Shown here in pieces: positions 31,307 to 41,812 of a stretch of DNA of 64,000 nt (position 1 is the first letter of the stretch; each line of letters opens with the position of its first letter). Source of the stretch: Methylococcales bacterium (GTDB taxonomy: Bacteria; Pseudomonadota; Gammaproteobacteria; Methylococcales; Methylomonadaceae); NCBI GenBank assembly GCA_028715725.1, contig JAQURG010000018.1, forward strand, positions 1-64,000. Reading direction: 5' to 3'. The notes below the pieces were generated by a model that saw only the letters and a program-made list of their open reading frames with translations, searched no databases and was not told the DNA's origin. The position numbers and the translations under genes were made by a program.

Positions 31307-32662
31307 ATGACACAAAAACTTTATATTCAAACCAATGGTTGTCAGATGAATGAATATGATTCCGACAAGATGCGGGATGTTCTTCAAGCATCGCATGGAT
31401 TTGAATTGATTGACGATCCAAAACTGGCCGATGTTCTACTGCTTAATACCTGTTCAATACGCGAAAAAGCACAGGAAAAAGTTTTTTCAGCCTTAGGTAA
31501 ATGGCGCAAGATTAAAGACAAGCGCCCCGATGTGATAATCGGCGTCGGGGGATGTGTCGCCAGTCAGGAGGGTGCCGCTATTCAAAAACGTGCGCCTTTT
31601 GTAGACATGGTGTTTGGGCCGCAAACCTTACATCGCCTCCCTCAGTTGCTGGATCAGGTCCGCAGCCAGCATAATCCCGTTGTCGATGTATCTTTTCCTG
31701 AAATAGAGAAATTTGATGCTTTGCCCGAGCCCCGCGCAGAAGGTCCAAAAGCCTTTGTTTCGGTCATGGAAGGATGCAGCAAATATTGCTCTTTTTGCGT
31801 AGTGCCTTATACCCGTGGCGAGGAAATCAGTCGCCCTTTGAAAGATGTAATTGCTGAAATCAGTACATTAGCCAGACAAGGCGTGCGGGAAGTCAATCTA
31901 TTGGGGCAGAACGTTAATGCCTACCGAGGTGAGATGGAGGAGGGCGATATTGCCGATTTTGCATTGTTGCTGCATTATGTGGCGGCAATAGACGGAATAG
32001 ATCGGCTTCGTTTTACGACCTCACATCCGGTTGAGTTTACCCATAATTTGATCGAGGCTTTTGCAGAAATTCCACAACTTGTTGATCATCTGCATTTGCC
32101 GGTACAAAGCGGTAGCGACCATATTTTGAAAATGATGAAACGCGGACATACCCGCGCGGATTATATGGAAACTATACGCAAATTGCGCGCAGTCCGCCCC
32201 AATATTAGCCTTTCTTCAGATTTTATCATTGGCTTCCCGGGCGAAACCGACGAAGAATTTGAACAGACAATGTCGTTTATTGAAGAGATCGGTTTCGATT
32301 TGTCCTTTAGTTTTATTTATAGCCAACGTCCCGGAACGCCTGCGGCAGATTTGCCGGATGAAGTGCCCGCGGAAGTAAAAAAGCTGCGTCTGGAGCGTTT
32401 CCAGAATCGAATCAATGAAATGGCTGCGACTATCTCAAACAGTATGGTGGGTACAGTGCAGACTGTGCTGGTCGAGGGGCAATCTAAAAAGAATCCGTTG
32501 CAAATGCAGGGAAGAACGGAAAATAATCGCGTAGTAAACTTTATTGCTCATCCGAGATTGGCTGGGCAATTTGTCGATGTGCTGATTGCAGAAGCATTGC
32601 CTAATTCGTTGCGGGGCCGTTTGGTTGAGGCCTCTGTTAATAAAATTGTTACCCATGCCTGA
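31307..32662 (+). CDS. miaB: tRNA-2-methylthio-N6-dimethylallyladenosine synthase MiaB
   Basis: A 451-residue radical-SAM methylthiotransferase making ms2i6A37. N-terminal cluster cysteines lie in [11 protein letters not shown] (C11), [10 protein letters not shown] (C48) and [10 protein letters not shown] (C82). The radical-SAM triad is CSKYCSFC near residue 156, and the TRAM domain closes the protein near residues 375-440. Length and motifs separate it from the MtaB paralogue at 15,800. It heads the conserved miaB-phoH-ybeY-corC operon, 9 bases before phoH. Confidence 0.96.
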   Translation: MTQKLYIQTNGCQMNEYDSDKMRDVLQASHGFELIDDPKLADVLLLNTCSIREKAQEKVFSALGKWRKIKDKRPDVIIGVGGCVASQEGAAIQKRAPFVDMVFGPQTLHRLPQLLDQVRSQHNPVVDVSFPEIEKFDALPEPRAEGPKAFVSVMEGCSKYCSFCVVPYTRGEEISRPLKDVIAEISTLARQGVREVNLLGQNVNAYRGEMEEGDIADFALLLHYVAAIDGIDRLRFTTSHPVEFTHNLIEAFAEIPQLVDHLHLPVQSGSDHILKMMKRGHTRADYMETIRKLRAVRPNISLSSDFIIGFPGETDEEFEQTMSFIEEIGFDLSFSFIYSQRPGTPAADLPDEVPAEVKKLRLERFQNRINEMAATISNSMVGTVQTVLVEGQSKKNPLQMQGRTENNRVVNFIAHPRLAGQFVDVLIAEALPNSLRGRLVEASVNKIVTHA

Positions 32663-32671
32663 TTTATCATA

Positions 32672-33646
32672 ATGACATCACAGGAAATTTCCTTGCTTCC
32701 TGCCGATAACGGCAGATTATCCAATTTTTGCGGGCAATTAGATACCCATTTGCGGCAAATAGAAAAACGTCTTCAGGTTGAAATTGCTAATCGCGGCAAC
32801 CAGTTCAAGGTGACGGGAGTAGACAGTTCAGTTAAAGCGGCTTGCGCTGTCATGCAGAAGTTATTTGCAAGCACCGAAAAAGAACAATTAACCGCTGAAC
32901 TGATCCACTTGGCTATGCAGGATGCTTCTATTGATGAGATGTTAAATGCTTCGGCTACCGAAGCCGAACAAGAGGTAGCCATTAAAACCAAATTCGGGTT
33001 GATTAAAGGGAGAGGAGCTAATCAACAGGGTTACTTAAAAAAAATTGTTTCTCACGATATAAATTTTGGCGTCGGACCCGCCGGAACAGGTAAAACTTAC
33101 CTGGCAGTCGCTTGCGCTATTGATGCCTTGCAAAATGAAAAAGTCAGAAAAATAATTCTGGTGCGTCCTGCCGTAGAGGCGGGTGAAAAATTAGGCTTTT
33201 TACCGGGAGACATGGCGCAGAAAGTCGATCCCTATTTGCGGCCCTTGTATGATGCGTTGTATGAAATGCTGGGTTTTGAACGGGTTGAAAAGATGATTGA
33301 TAAAGGCGTTATAGAAGTCGCACCTTTAGCTTTTATGCGCGGACGGACTCTGAATGATGCCTTCATTATTCTGGATGAGGCGCAAAACACCACAACAGAG
33401 CAGATTAAAATGTTTCTTACACGCGTGGGTTTCGGTTCGACTGCTGTGGTAACCGGCGATATTACGCAAATCGATTTGCCGTCGGAAAAAATGTCCGGGT
33501 TACGGCAAGTGCTTGATGTGCTCAAAGATATTGAGGGCATCAGCTTTACTTTTTTTGGGGCGCGGGATGTGGTCAGGCATCCTTTAGTGCAGCGCATAGT
33601 TTCCGCTTATGAAGCGTATGAGAAAAAAGATAAAGCCGATCAATGA
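32672..33646 (+). CDS. ybeZ: PhoH-like ATPase (YbeZ)
   Basis: A 324-residue protein with an N-terminal KH-like region followed by a PhoH ATPase: Walker [12 protein letters not shown] near residue 136 and Walker [12 protein letters not shown] near residue 230. PhoH proteins are linked to RNA metabolism and, with YbeY, to ribosome maturation. It overlaps ybeY by four bases (ATGA), indicating translational coupling in the miaB operon. Confidence 0.93.
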   Translation: MTSQEISLLPADNGRLSNFCGQLDTHLRQIEKRLQVEIANRGNQFKVTGVDSSVKAACAVMQKLFASTEKEQLTAELIHLAMQDASIDEMLNASATEAEQEVAIKTKFGLIKGRGANQQGYLKKIVSHDINFGVGPAGTGKTYLAVACAIDALQNEKVRKIILVRPAVEAGEKLGFLPGDMAQKVDPYLRPLYDALYEMLGFERVEKMIDKGVIEVAPLAFMRGRTLNDAFIILDEAQNTTTEQIKMFLTRVGFGSTAVVTGDITQIDLPSEKMSGLRQVLDVLKDIEGISFTFFGARDVVRHPLVQRIVSAYEAYEKKDKADQ

Positions 33647-34104
33647 ATCTAATCGAAGTCCAGAGAATTTTTAAATCAGTCGGCCAGCCTGATCAGGAAA
33701 AAATTCAACAGTGGATAGATATTGCACTGAATGGTTTAAATAAAGATACCGAAATCGTTGTGCGTATTGTCGATGAACAGGAAAGCGCCGAGCTCAATGA
33801 ACAATACCGCCTAAAGCCAGGCCCTACTAATATTCTCACTTTTCCATTTGAAGCACCTGAAGGCATAGAGCTGAACTTACTGGGCGATCTGGTTATATGC
33901 GCTCCGGTGCTTGAAAAAGAAGCTTTTGAACAACATAAAGCATTAACAGATCATTGGGCGCATATTGTTGTGCATGGCGTATTGCATTTACTGGGCTACG
34001 ACCATATCGACGACGATGAGGCGGAGCTTATGGAAAGCAGAGAAATAGCAATTCTGGGACAGTTTAATATAGAAAATCCTTATATACAGGTATGTCGAGA
34101 ATGA
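33643..34104 (+). CDS. ybeY: Endoribonuclease YbeY (16S rRNA maturation)
   Basis: A 153-residue zinc-dependent single-strand endoribonuclease. The metal-binding [11 protein letters not shown] motif (three histidines) is intact near residue 110, and TNILTFPFE near residue 60 is the usual substrate strand. It acts in 16S rRNA 3'-end processing and ribosome quality control. It overlaps the previous gene by four bases and the next (corC) by 13 bases. Confidence 0.95.
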   Translation: MNLIEVQRIFKSVGQPDQEKIQQWIDIALNGLNKDTEIVVRIVDEQESAELNEQYRLKPGPTNILTFPFEAPEGIELNLLGDLVICAPVLEKEAFEQHKALTDHWAHIVVHGVLHLLGYDHIDDDEAELMESREIAILGQFNIENPYIQVCRE

Positions 34105-34943
34105 GTGACGAGCAACCTCCAAGTACAAGCGCCCCCCGAAAACGCTGGGTGGAAAGAATCAGTCAGCTATTTTCCGGGGAGCCGCAAGACTTGGATGATC
34201 TTCTGGGCATATTGAGGGAGGCCCGGAAAAACCGATTATTGGATACCGATGCTCTATCCATGATTGAAGGCGTGTTGCAGGTATCGCAAATGCGGGTAAG
34301 GGATGTCATGATTCCCCGCATTCAAATGGTTGTAGTGCCGAAAGACGCTGAGCTGGAGACAATATTGCCATTAGTGACAGAGTTCGGCCATTCCCGCTAT
34401 CCTGTTATTGATGGCGATCGCAGCAAAGTGATTGGCGTCTTATTGGCCAAAGATTTGCTGGCCCGAGTATTACAAAATAAAACTCTCACCGTCCAGGAAA
34501 TAATGCGGCCCGCATTCATTGTTCCGGAAAGCAAGCGCTTGAATGTATTGCTTAAGGAACTACGGACCAATGGTAATCATATGGCTATTGTTGTTGACGA
34601 ATACGGCCAAGCGGCAGGTCTGGTCACTATTGAGGATGTGTTAGAGGAAATCGTCGGTGAAATTGAAGACGAGCACGACGATCATGAAGACGAAGGCTAT
34701 ATTTTTCAGCGCAGCCCGAATGAGTTCATGATAAAGGCGCTTATGCCTATTGAAGAATTTGATGAGTATTTTACCACCCATTTAGCTACCGATGAATATG
34801 ACACCGTAGGCGGTTTTCTTGTCAGTCAGCTTGAGCACATGCCAAAAAGAGGCGAGAGTTATGTTATCGATAATATGCGCTTTGAAGTCGTCAGAGCGGA
34901 TAACCGTCGCGTACACCTGACTAAATTGAAAATAATTAAATAG
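34092..34943 (+). CDS. corC: CorC/HlyC-family CBS-domain protein (YbeX)
   Basis: A 283-residue cytosolic protein without transmembrane segments. Two CBS domains span roughly residues 65-185 ([15 protein letters not shown] and [14 protein letters not shown] start the two repeats), with [23 protein letters not shown] between CBS2 and a C-terminal CorC_HlyC domain at residues ~200-280. E. coli YbeX/CorC has been tied to magnesium/cobalt efflux and ribosome metabolism. Last gene of the miaB operon; convergent with the PfkB-type kinase. Confidence 0.92.
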   Translation: MSRMSDEQPPSTSAPRKRWVERISQLFSGEPQDLDDLLGILREARKNRLLDTDALSMIEGVLQVSQMRVRDVMIPRIQMVVVPKDAELETILPLVTEFGHSRYPVIDGDRSKVIGVLLAKDLLARVLQNKTLTVQEIMRPAFIVPESKRLNVLLKELRTNGNHMAIVVDEYGQAAGLVTIEDVLEEIVGEIEDEHDDHEDEGYIFQRSPNEFMIKALMPIEEFDEYFTTHLATDEYDTVGGFLVSQLEHMPKRGESYVIDNMRFEVVRADNRRVHLTKLKIIK

Positions 34944-34988
34944 GGGTAAGGTAAATTTAAGCAACAGGTTGAACGGATGGCCTTATTA

Positions 34989-35897
34989 TCAGTCCTTATA
35001 AGGTTCTTCAAACAAGGCGCGGTGTTCTTCCTGCGTAGGCATACCGGGGCGCGCCCCTATTTTCGTACAGCATAAAGCTCCTGCGGCGCTTGCATACCGT
35101 AGAACTTCAAGCCAATCCATATCAGCAGCAATGGCGGCCGCAAATGCGCCATGAAAAGCATCGCCGGCGCCGGTTGTATCCATAGCGGTAACAGGGAAAG
35201 CGGGACAACTTCCAAACTTCTGTCCGCGCCGCCATATTATGCCTTTTTCTCCCAAAGTGATGACGACAGCGGGAGAAAACTCCGCCAGTCGGGTTAGCGC
35301 TGTTTTTTCATCTCCAGCATACTGTTGAGCAAATTTTTCCGAGCAGACTAAATAATCTACTCGTTCCATTAGGGCCAGGGTTCCTTTATGAAGAGAGCCG
35401 GCATCCAATACAGTGGATATATGCTCTGTGCGCGCTTGTTCAGCCAGAGGAATGGAAATATAGGGTTGATGTCCATCGAACAGTATGGCTTTGGATTTGA
35501 TTGGGGAGAAATTTATAGCGCTCGAAGCCAGAGGTTCTGTATCTGCCTTGTAGTTTATTAAGGCCCGTTTGCCATCCTGTTTGACGAGTATCGCAGAAAT
35601 CGGGGTAGGAGATGAGCCACGAACTACGAACCGGGTATTAATGCCGTATGCATTCAATTCCTGATAATGCTTTTCACCATAGATATCCTGACCCAGATAG
35701 CCGGCAAAAGCTGCTGAGAATCCCAAGCGGGAGATAGCCACAGCGGCATTTGCAGCGGGTCCTCCGCCACAGCCGAGAAAGTCGTCGGCAAAGATCTTCT
35801 CATCTTCTAAAGGATGGCGGGAAACTGAAAACACAAGATCATAAGAAGCTTGACCTATGCAAAGCACGTCAACTTGAGTCGGGGAAATTGCTGTCAT
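34989..35897 (-). CDS. PfkB/ribokinase-family carbohydrate kinase
   Basis: A 302-residue sugar or nucleoside kinase. The N-terminal signature GCGGGPAANAAVAISRLG near residue 42, the substrate lid, and the ATP/anion-hole motif DTTGAGDAFHGAF near residue 240 with the catalytic Asp are complete. The family includes ribokinase, fructokinase and sulfofructose kinase. The sequence does not settle which sugar is used, so no symbol is given. It lies on the minus strand, 47 bases downstream of the GGDEF-EAL gene. Confidence 0.87.
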   Translation of the reverse strand: MTAISPTQVDVLCIGQASYDLVFSVSRHPLEDEKIFADDFLGCGGGPAANAAVAISRLGFSAAFAGYLGQDIYGEKHYQELNAYGINTRFVVRGSSPTPISAILVKQDGKRALINYKADTEPLASSAINFSPIKSKAILFDGHQPYISIPLAEQARTEHISTVLDAGSLHKGTLALMERVDYLVCSEKFAQQYAGDEKTALTRLAEFSPAVVITLGEKGIIWRRGQKFGSCPAFPVTAMDTTGAGDAFHGAFAAAIAADMDWLEVLRYASAAGALCCTKIGARPGMPTQEEHRALFEEPYKD

Positions 35898-35944
35898 GAA
35901 AGATTAAAACGAAGCTTGTATTTTTAAAAATGCGGTCGTCAACT

Positions 35945-37591
35945 TTACTTGCCGATAGCTTTCCATTTTGTATTGTTCATCCATTTATTGAAATCTGTAG
36001 CAGACAATGGCTTATGCAGGAAATAACCTTGTGCCATATCACAGCCGTATTCCTTAAGTTTAGCCATGATTTCCTCGCTTTCTATTCCTATTGCGGTCAC
36101 TTGCAATCCCAGGTTATGGGCAAGATTGATGATTGCTTTAACGATAGTTGCGTCATTTTCGCTGTTCATAATATCCATAACAAATGACTTGTTTATTTTG
36201 AGCTCTGTCAAGGGCATTTTTTTGAGATAAGCCAGCGAGGTAAACTCAGCTCCAAAATCATCGATTGAAAACTGGTAACCCATACGATGCAGTCGTTCGA
36301 TTATTTCCAGCGCACTTTCAGGATCATTCATAATTGCGCCTTCAGAAGTTTCCAGCATAATCCATTCAGGTCTAACTCCTGTGGAAGCCGCTACGCCAGC
36401 TATAAGGTCAGGTAAATCAGGATCATGCAATTCTTTAATGGATAAATTAACACATACTTTTATATCGATCCCTTGTTTATGCCAGTTCGCACAGTGGTGG
36501 AAAGCCCGCTGAAATGTCCATAAAGTGACGTGTTTAATGATTCTGGTGTATTCCGCCATCATTGGAATGAAGTCATCGGGTGAAGTCACGCCATAGACCG
36601 GATGATTCCAGCGAACCAGTGCTTCAGCGCCCACAAGCTGTCCAGTCTGGATGGATACCTTGGCCTGGTAAAACAGCTCAAGCTCATCATGCTCTATCGC
36701 ATCGCGGAACTCGGACATTAATGTGAGACGCTTGGGGTTGAGCTTATCAAATGTCGGTTCATAGATGCAATAACCGATACTTGATTGTTGGGCGGTATGC
36801 AGCGTGACGCTGGCCCTTTGTACAAGGGTATCTGCGTCATCGCCGTGATCCGGAAAATGTACAATACCTATATTGGGATGTACTATCACTTTAAATTGAT
36901 TAATAACAAAGGGAGGCTCCATGACTTGTTGAATAGTCTGGGCGAGGCGCTCGGCGATAGTCAAGTTGGCAATATTAACCAATAGAAAAGCGAAAACATT
37001 ACCGTCGACTTTTGCAATAATGTCTTTTTCTTTACTGACTTTCCGTAGCCGGGCAGATACCTGTTTGAGGACAAGGTCGCTGGTATTCTGACCCAAGGTA
37101 TTGTATATGTCCTTGAAATTTTCTATTTCCATTAATAGGATGGATAACAATTGATTGTGATCATTTGCTATTAAAATAGCTTTTTCTACCCTATCATAAA
37201 ACAGCGCTCTATTAGGCAAGTCTGTCAGGAAGTCATGAGAGCTGATGTAATTGGCCTGTTTTTCCAGATTATTGGTTGTATTGCGTAATTCCTGAGTCTG
37301 ATCGAATATCATGGCTCCGGCCTTGTAAGCAATCATCGTGCTAGAATACTGTCCCCAAATGCCAAAGACAAAAGGGGTGCTGTCTAAAAACCAGAGAGCG
37401 ATGTTGCTTTTTTGTGCGGAGACAATCCCATCCAAAGATAATTCACCGACCGTAAAAAAACTAACCATTAAAGTAGCAATAACAATAGTAATAACTGCTA
37501 TTAAAACACCTTGATAAGCTGCTTTTGAGACCTCGTTTTTAAGAATCCTGACGTTATCGCTGAGTAAATTGCCTGCAATCGCTATAACCAT
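35945..37591 (-). CDS. Membrane-anchored degenerate GGDEF-EAL protein
   Basis: A 548-residue protein. Two hydrophobic segments near residues 25-45 and 63-80 anchor it; a GGDEF domain (SHDFLTDLPNRALF near residue 118) spans ~115-275, and an EAL domain follows at ~290-540. The GGDEF box reads DGNVF (196-200), so cyclase activity is not expected. In the EAL domain E323, N382, E414, D444, D445, K465 and Q521 are kept, but the expected Glu of the AEGVE box is Ile501 (TAIGIES). Counting from K465 this aligns with RocR Glu352, a catalytic residue, so phosphodiesterase activity is doubtful too. A c-di-GMP-binding sensor or scaffold role is likelier. Confidence 0.88.
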   Translation of the reverse strand: MVIAIAGNLLSDNVRILKNEVSKAAYQGVLIAVITIVIATLMVSFFTVGELSLDGIVSAQKSNIALWFLDSTPFVFGIWGQYSSTMIAYKAGAMIFDQTQELRNTTNNLEKQANYISSHDFLTDLPNRALFYDRVEKAILIANDHNQLLSILLMEIENFKDIYNTLGQNTSDLVLKQVSARLRKVSKEKDIIAKVDGNVFAFLLVNIANLTIAERLAQTIQQVMEPPFVINQFKVIVHPNIGIVHFPDHGDDADTLVQRASVTLHTAQQSSIGYCIYEPTFDKLNPKRLTLMSEFRDAIEHDELELFYQAKVSIQTGQLVGAEALVRWNHPVYGVTSPDDFIPMMAEYTRIIKHVTLWTFQRAFHHCANWHKQGIDIKVCVNLSIKELHDPDLPDLIAGVAASTGVRPEWIMLETSEGAIMNDPESALEIIERLHRMGYQFSIDDFGAEFTSLAYLKKMPLTELKINKSFVMDIMNSENDATIVKAIINLAHNLGLQVTAIGIESEEIMAKLKEYGCDMAQGYFLHKPLSATDFNKWMNNTKWKAIGK

Positions 37592-37607
37592 GGCGCTCTC
37601 TATTAAT

Positions 37608-38789
37608 TTATAAGCCTGTTAACAGGTCTTTTTTAATATCATCAATGTGCTCAAGCCCTACTGAAATCCTGACTAAACCATCTTTAATTCCGGCGGCGGC
37701 TCTGGCGTCAGGTGTTAGCCGACCATGAGTCGTAGTAGCCGGATGGGTTATGGTGGTTTTAACATCTCCCAGGTTTGCAGTAATTGATAACATTTCTGTG
37801 GCATCAATTAATTTCCAGGCATGTTCCTTGCCACCCTTTAATTCAAAACTGACTATTCCGCCGAAGTGGCTTTGTTGACGTTTAGCCAATTCGTGTTGTG
37901 CATGCGATTCCAGGCCCGGATAATGAACTTTTGCAATAGCCGGATGTTGTTCCAGCCATTTGGCAAGCTCAAAAGCGCTATCGCAATGGGCTTTCATTCG
38001 GATATCCAAAGTTTCCAGGCCGGATAAAAACACCCACGCATTAAATGGACTCATGGTTGCGCCGCCCGTGCGCAAATAAGGATAAATATACTTATCAATT
38101 ATTTCATCACTGGCTACTACAGCGCCGCCAACACAGCGTCCCTGACCATCGATATATTTTGTTGCCGAATGAATAACAATGTCGGCGCCTGATTCCAAGG
38201 GCTTTTGAAGTACAGGTGTGCAAAAACAATTATCAACGATCAGCAAGCAATTATGCTTATGTGCAAGTTTAGCTAGTAATTCAATATCTGCAATCTCGGT
38301 TAAAGGATTGGATGGCGTTTCCAGAAACAAAAACCGGGTATTGGGCGTTATAGCGGATTCCCATGCGGCCGCATCGGTGAGGTCAACAAAATCGGTTGTT
38401 ACACCAAATTTGCCGAAGTAGTTCTGAAACATCAATACGGTATTGCCAAAAACGCCACGTGAACAGACTATATGATCACCCGCTTTAAGCAATCCCATAC
38501 CGGCCGCCATAATGGCCGCCATACCCGATGCAAATGCCAGGCAGCGTTCGCCTTTTTCCATCAGCGCCAGCCTTATTTGAAAGGCATTCACTGTTGGATT
38601 GGTAAAGCGGGAATAGATATTGCCCGGTTTTTGTCCGGTAAAGCGCAATGCAGCCTCTTCAGCATTTTTAAACACATAACTGGATGTTGCAAAAATAGGC
38701 ATGCTGTGCTCATCTTCATGAGTTCGTTGGTGCCCGGCTCTTATTGCTTGTGTTTCCGGAGAATATTCGTTCCAGTCAATGTCATTCAT
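37608..38789 (-). CDS. metZ: O-succinylhomoserine sulfhydrylase MetZ
   Basis: A 393-residue PLP enzyme of the Cys/Met metabolism family. The cofactor lysine lies in the HSATKYIDGQGRCVGG motif near residue 207; the YSRFTNPTV block near 58 and the LETPSNPLTEI block near 156 are family-standard. The GQGR form after the lysine is typical of MetZ, which makes homocysteine directly from O-succinylhomoserine and sulfide, rather than of MetB; that distinction is from family knowledge. Alternatives are cystathionine gamma-synthase or lyase. Single gene, followed by the c-di-GMP-type gene 16 bases downstream. Confidence 0.9.
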   Translation of the reverse strand: MNDIDWNEYSPETQAIRAGHQRTHEDEHSMPIFATSSYVFKNAEEAALRFTGQKPGNIYSRFTNPTVNAFQIRLALMEKGERCLAFASGMAAIMAAGMGLLKAGDHIVCSRGVFGNTVLMFQNYFGKFGVTTDFVDLTDAAAWESAITPNTRFLFLETPSNPLTEIADIELLAKLAHKHNCLLIVDNCFCTPVLQKPLESGADIVIHSATKYIDGQGRCVGGAVVASDEIIDKYIYPYLRTGGATMSPFNAWVFLSGLETLDIRMKAHCDSAFELAKWLEQHPAIAKVHYPGLESHAQHELAKRQQSHFGGIVSFELKGGKEHAWKLIDATEMLSITANLGDVKTTITHPATTTHGRLTPDARAAAGIKDGLVRISVGLEHIDDIKKDLLTGL

Positions 38790-39174
38790 AGTTTATGAGG
38801 GGGAGGTTAAAGAAATGGCGATTTTAACACCTTTTCCTTAGCAGGGCTGGCGGCCCGCTCAATTCTATTTCAACCTCCCGTACTTTTGCAAAGACTGATT
38901 CAAGAGGGCTGATTCGATTGTTCTATGAATGTTGCCTTTGAGAATGCCGCCATTTTGAATAGCGGTTAGCTATATAGAGATTGTTGTACTGCGGATGCGT
39001 TTGAGGGGTATTGCGAGAATATTGTTTGAAAAAATGTCATGTAAGCGTTTTGTCCCTGGTAGAAGCGCAGGTTGCGCATCTGCCAGGAAAAATACAAGTT
39101 TACAGCACTTTATCCGGTTTGAAATAAAAGCTACTGCACCCGTTAGTGTTTGAGCACAGCATCAATGTAATTTC
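38790..39174. other. Intergenic region metZ / pyk with a long hairpin
   Basis: About 385 bases. Apart from the likely metZ promoter, the only structure I see is a near-perfect inverted repeat at 39055-39087 (CCTGG-TAGA-A-GCGCA, loop GGT, TGCGC-A-TCTG-CCAGG). It lies ~90 bases beyond the pyk stop on pyk's downstream side and may end that transcript, although neither strand has a T-run right after it. Confidence 0.45.
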
Positions 39175-40623
39175 TTAAGGAGTTAGACCATGTCCGATGA
39201 TAATGACTTTCAATGCGTTAGTGCCGCCTTCTACGCCATTCAAATCACCCTTGGCGATGATGAATTTTTCGCCGTCTTTAGCTTTGTTCCATTTTCTAAG
39301 TTCTTTCACAACGCTACGATTTACTTCAACATGATCCTGATGGGCTTCAATTTGGAAGTAAAGAGGAAAAACGCCGCGATATAACGTCACTTTACCCAAG
39401 GTCTTTTCCTGTCCGCTTAACGCAAAAATAGGAATGCCGGAACTGATTCTGGACATCCACAACGGAGTTGATCCTGACTCGGTTAATGCTACTATGCCTT
39501 TGATTCGGGTATGGTTAGCCATATACATCGCAGACATGGCAATCGCTTCATCATCGCGCTCAAATTGAATATTGATGCGGTGATCCGACTCACGAACACT
39601 GGGTTGTTTTTCCGCTTCTATACAAATGCGATGCATCGCTTCAACAGCTTTAACCGGGTGTTTTCCGGAAGCCGTTTCAGCCGACAACATAATGGCGTCA
39701 GTACCGTCATAAACGGCATTGGCGACATCAAAAACTTCCGCACGTGTAGGGATCGGGTTATCGATCATCGATTCCATCATTTGCGTAGCGGTAATTGCAA
39801 CACGATTGAGTTCACGAGTACGTTTAATCAGCAATTTCTGTATGGCAGGCAAGTTGGCATCGCCGATTTCAACCCCCAGATCTCCACGCGCTACCATCAC
39901 TGCATCAGACGCCAGGATGATTTCGTCCATAACGCCGGGCACGATCGCTTCCGCACGCTCGACTTTAGAAACAATACCGGCATGACAGCCTTCAGCAATT
40001 AACAGACGGCGTGCTTCATGAAGATCTTCAGCACAGCGCGGAAAAGAGACCGCAACATAATCGCACTTCATAATAGCGATGGTTTTGATATCTTCTTTAT
40101 CCTTTTCAGTCAATGCCGCCGCAGAAAGTCCGCCGCCCAAAAGGTTAATGCCCTTGTTGTTGGACAGATCGCCGCCGACAACAACCTTGCAGTTAACGCG
40201 CATGTTCTCAACATTAACAACATCCAGCACGATACGGCCGTCATCCAGCAGCAATCTGCTGCCGGGCCTGACTTCGAGGGCCAGAGGTTGGTAAGTGATG
40301 CCAACCTGGGTATTATCTCCAGCGGTTGGATCAAGATTGATGTCCAGCGCAAAATCCTGGCCCTCGTTTAGAAATACTTTCGTATCTTTAAAGCGGGCAA
40401 TACGGATTTTTGGGCCTTGCAAATCAGCCAGTATACCCACGCGTCTGCCGGTCTTCTTGCTGAGCGCGCGTATAGCATTGGCTCTGTCGATATGATCTTG
40501 AGCAGAACCGTGAGAAAAGTTCATTCGGACAACATCAATACCTGCCCTGAACAAGCCTTCAAGCACACCAGGCTTATCAGTTGCAGGGCCGAGTGTGGCT
40601 AAAATTTTGGTTCTTCTTAACAT
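39175..40623 (-). CDS. pyk: Pyruvate kinase
   Basis: A 482-residue glycolytic enzyme transferring phosphate from phosphoenolpyruvate to ADP. It starts with RRTKILATLGPATD, carries MNFSHG near residue 34, the Mg/PEP-binding MVARGDLGVEIG near residue 243 and the TATQMMESMI block near residue 278. The C-terminal allosteric domain (residues ~345-480) is present. Length is standard for bacterial PykA/PykF; which isozyme cannot be decided. gap lies 16 bases upstream on the same strand, forming a gap-pyk pair. Confidence 0.96.
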   Translation of the reverse strand: MLRRTKILATLGPATDKPGVLEGLFRAGIDVVRMNFSHGSAQDHIDRANAIRALSKKTGRRVGILADLQGPKIRIARFKDTKVFLNEGQDFALDINLDPTAGDNTQVGITYQPLALEVRPGSRLLLDDGRIVLDVVNVENMRVNCKVVVGGDLSNNKGINLLGGGLSAAALTEKDKEDIKTIAIMKCDYVAVSFPRCAEDLHEARRLLIAEGCHAGIVSKVERAEAIVPGVMDEIILASDAVMVARGDLGVEIGDANLPAIQKLLIKRTRELNRVAITATQMMESMIDNPIPTRAEVFDVANAVYDGTDAIMLSAETASGKHPVKAVEAMHRICIEAEKQPSVRESDHRINIQFERDDEAIAMSAMYMANHTRIKGIVALTESGSTPLWMSRISSGIPIFALSGQEKTLGKVTLYRGVFPLYFQIEAHQDHVEVNRSVVKELRKWNKAKDGEKFIIAKGDLNGVEGGTNALKVIIIGHGLTP

Positions 40624-40639
40624 TTAAGTGTGCGATCCG

Positions 40640-41653
40640 TTATTTGGCGTTTACAAAAGCAATTGTGGTATCGAGCATACGATTTGAGAAGCCCCATTCG
40701 TTGTCATACCAGGACAACACTTTTACCAGGCGTCCGCCCAGTACTTTAGTCAAAGGTTCTTCGTAAATAGATGATGCAGGATTGTGATTAAAGTCTATTG
40801 AAACCAGAGGTCTTTCGTTGATATCCAGAATTCCTTTTAATGCACCTTTGGATGCGCTGGTCAAAATTTCGTCTATTTCCGCTTTGCTGGTGTCTCTGGA
40901 AGCCTGGAAGGTTAAATCGACAACTGAAACATTAATTGTAGGAACGCGCATGGCGAAGCCATCCAGTTTTCCGGCCAGTTCGGGCAATACCAGGCCGACA
41001 GCTGCGGCAGCGCCTGTTTTGGTAGGAATCATGGATTGTGTCGCTGAGCGGGCGCGGCGTAAATCGCTGTGATAAACGTCAGTCAGAACCTGGTCATTGG
41101 TATAGGAATGGATAGTGGTCATTAAGCCACTTTCAATACCCAGTGCGTCATTTAAAGGTTTTACAATCGGCGCCAGGCAGTTAGTTGTGCATGATGCATT
41201 AGAAATAACGGTGTCTGACGCTTTTAAAGTGTGATGGTTTACGCCAAATACAATAGTACCGTCAACGTCATTGCCGCCTGGAGCTGAGATAATAACTTTT
41301 TTTGCGCCGGCGGTAATGTGCGCGGACGCTTTAGCTTTACTGGTAAAAAAGCCGGTACATTCATGAACAACTTCAACGCCCAGGTCAGCCCAGGGAAGTT
41401 TGGACGGATCTCTTTCAGAGAAAACCCTGATTCTGTCGCCATTGATGACGATATAGTCTCCGTCAACAGTGACGTCAAAAGGAAATTTTCCATGCACTGA
41501 ATCATATTGAGTCAAGTGTGCATTGGTATTGCTGTCACCTAAATCATTGATTGCAACAATTTGAATTTCATTGGTACGGCCTGACTCATATAATGCGCGG
41601 ACAATATTACGTCCAATACGGCCATAACCATTGATTGCAACTTTAATCGGCAT
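40640..41653 (-). CDS. gap: Glyceraldehyde-3-phosphate dehydrogenase
   Basis: A 337-residue enzyme, starting at ATG 41653 after GGAG; an open upstream extension to 41728 is not supported. The Rossmann start [16 protein letters not shown], the active-site [12 protein letters not shown] near residue 152 with the catalytic Cys, and the C-terminal [12 protein letters not shown] are intact. It oxidises glyceraldehyde-3-phosphate, using NAD or NADP. It precedes pyk by 16 bases, so both glycolytic steps are probably transcribed together. Confidence 0.97.
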   Translation of the reverse strand: MPIKVAINGYGRIGRNIVRALYESGRTNEIQIVAINDLGDSNTNAHLTQYDSVHGKFPFDVTVDGDYIVINGDRIRVFSERDPSKLPWADLGVEVVHECTGFFTSKAKASAHITAGAKKVIISAPGGNDVDGTIVFGVNHHTLKASDTVISNASCTTNCLAPIVKPLNDALGIESGLMTTIHSYTNDQVLTDVYHSDLRRARSATQSMIPTKTGAAAAVGLVLPELAGKLDGFAMRVPTINVSVVDLTFQASRDTSKAEIDEILTSASKGALKGILDINERPLVSIDFNHNPASSIYEEPLTKVLGGRLVKVLSWYDNEWGFSNRMLDTTIAFVNAK

Positions 41654-41812
41654 TGAATTTCTCCAGAGTGATGAGGTTAAAATTAATTTAACGGGTGAAA
41701 AATATTTGAAAACTTCTAATTGTACCAAAAATGCAGCTATGAGGGGTAAAAAATCGCTTATGAGGGATGCCGTTTAAGCCGACCTTTGGTCAACAGATAC
41801 AGGCTCGGAATG

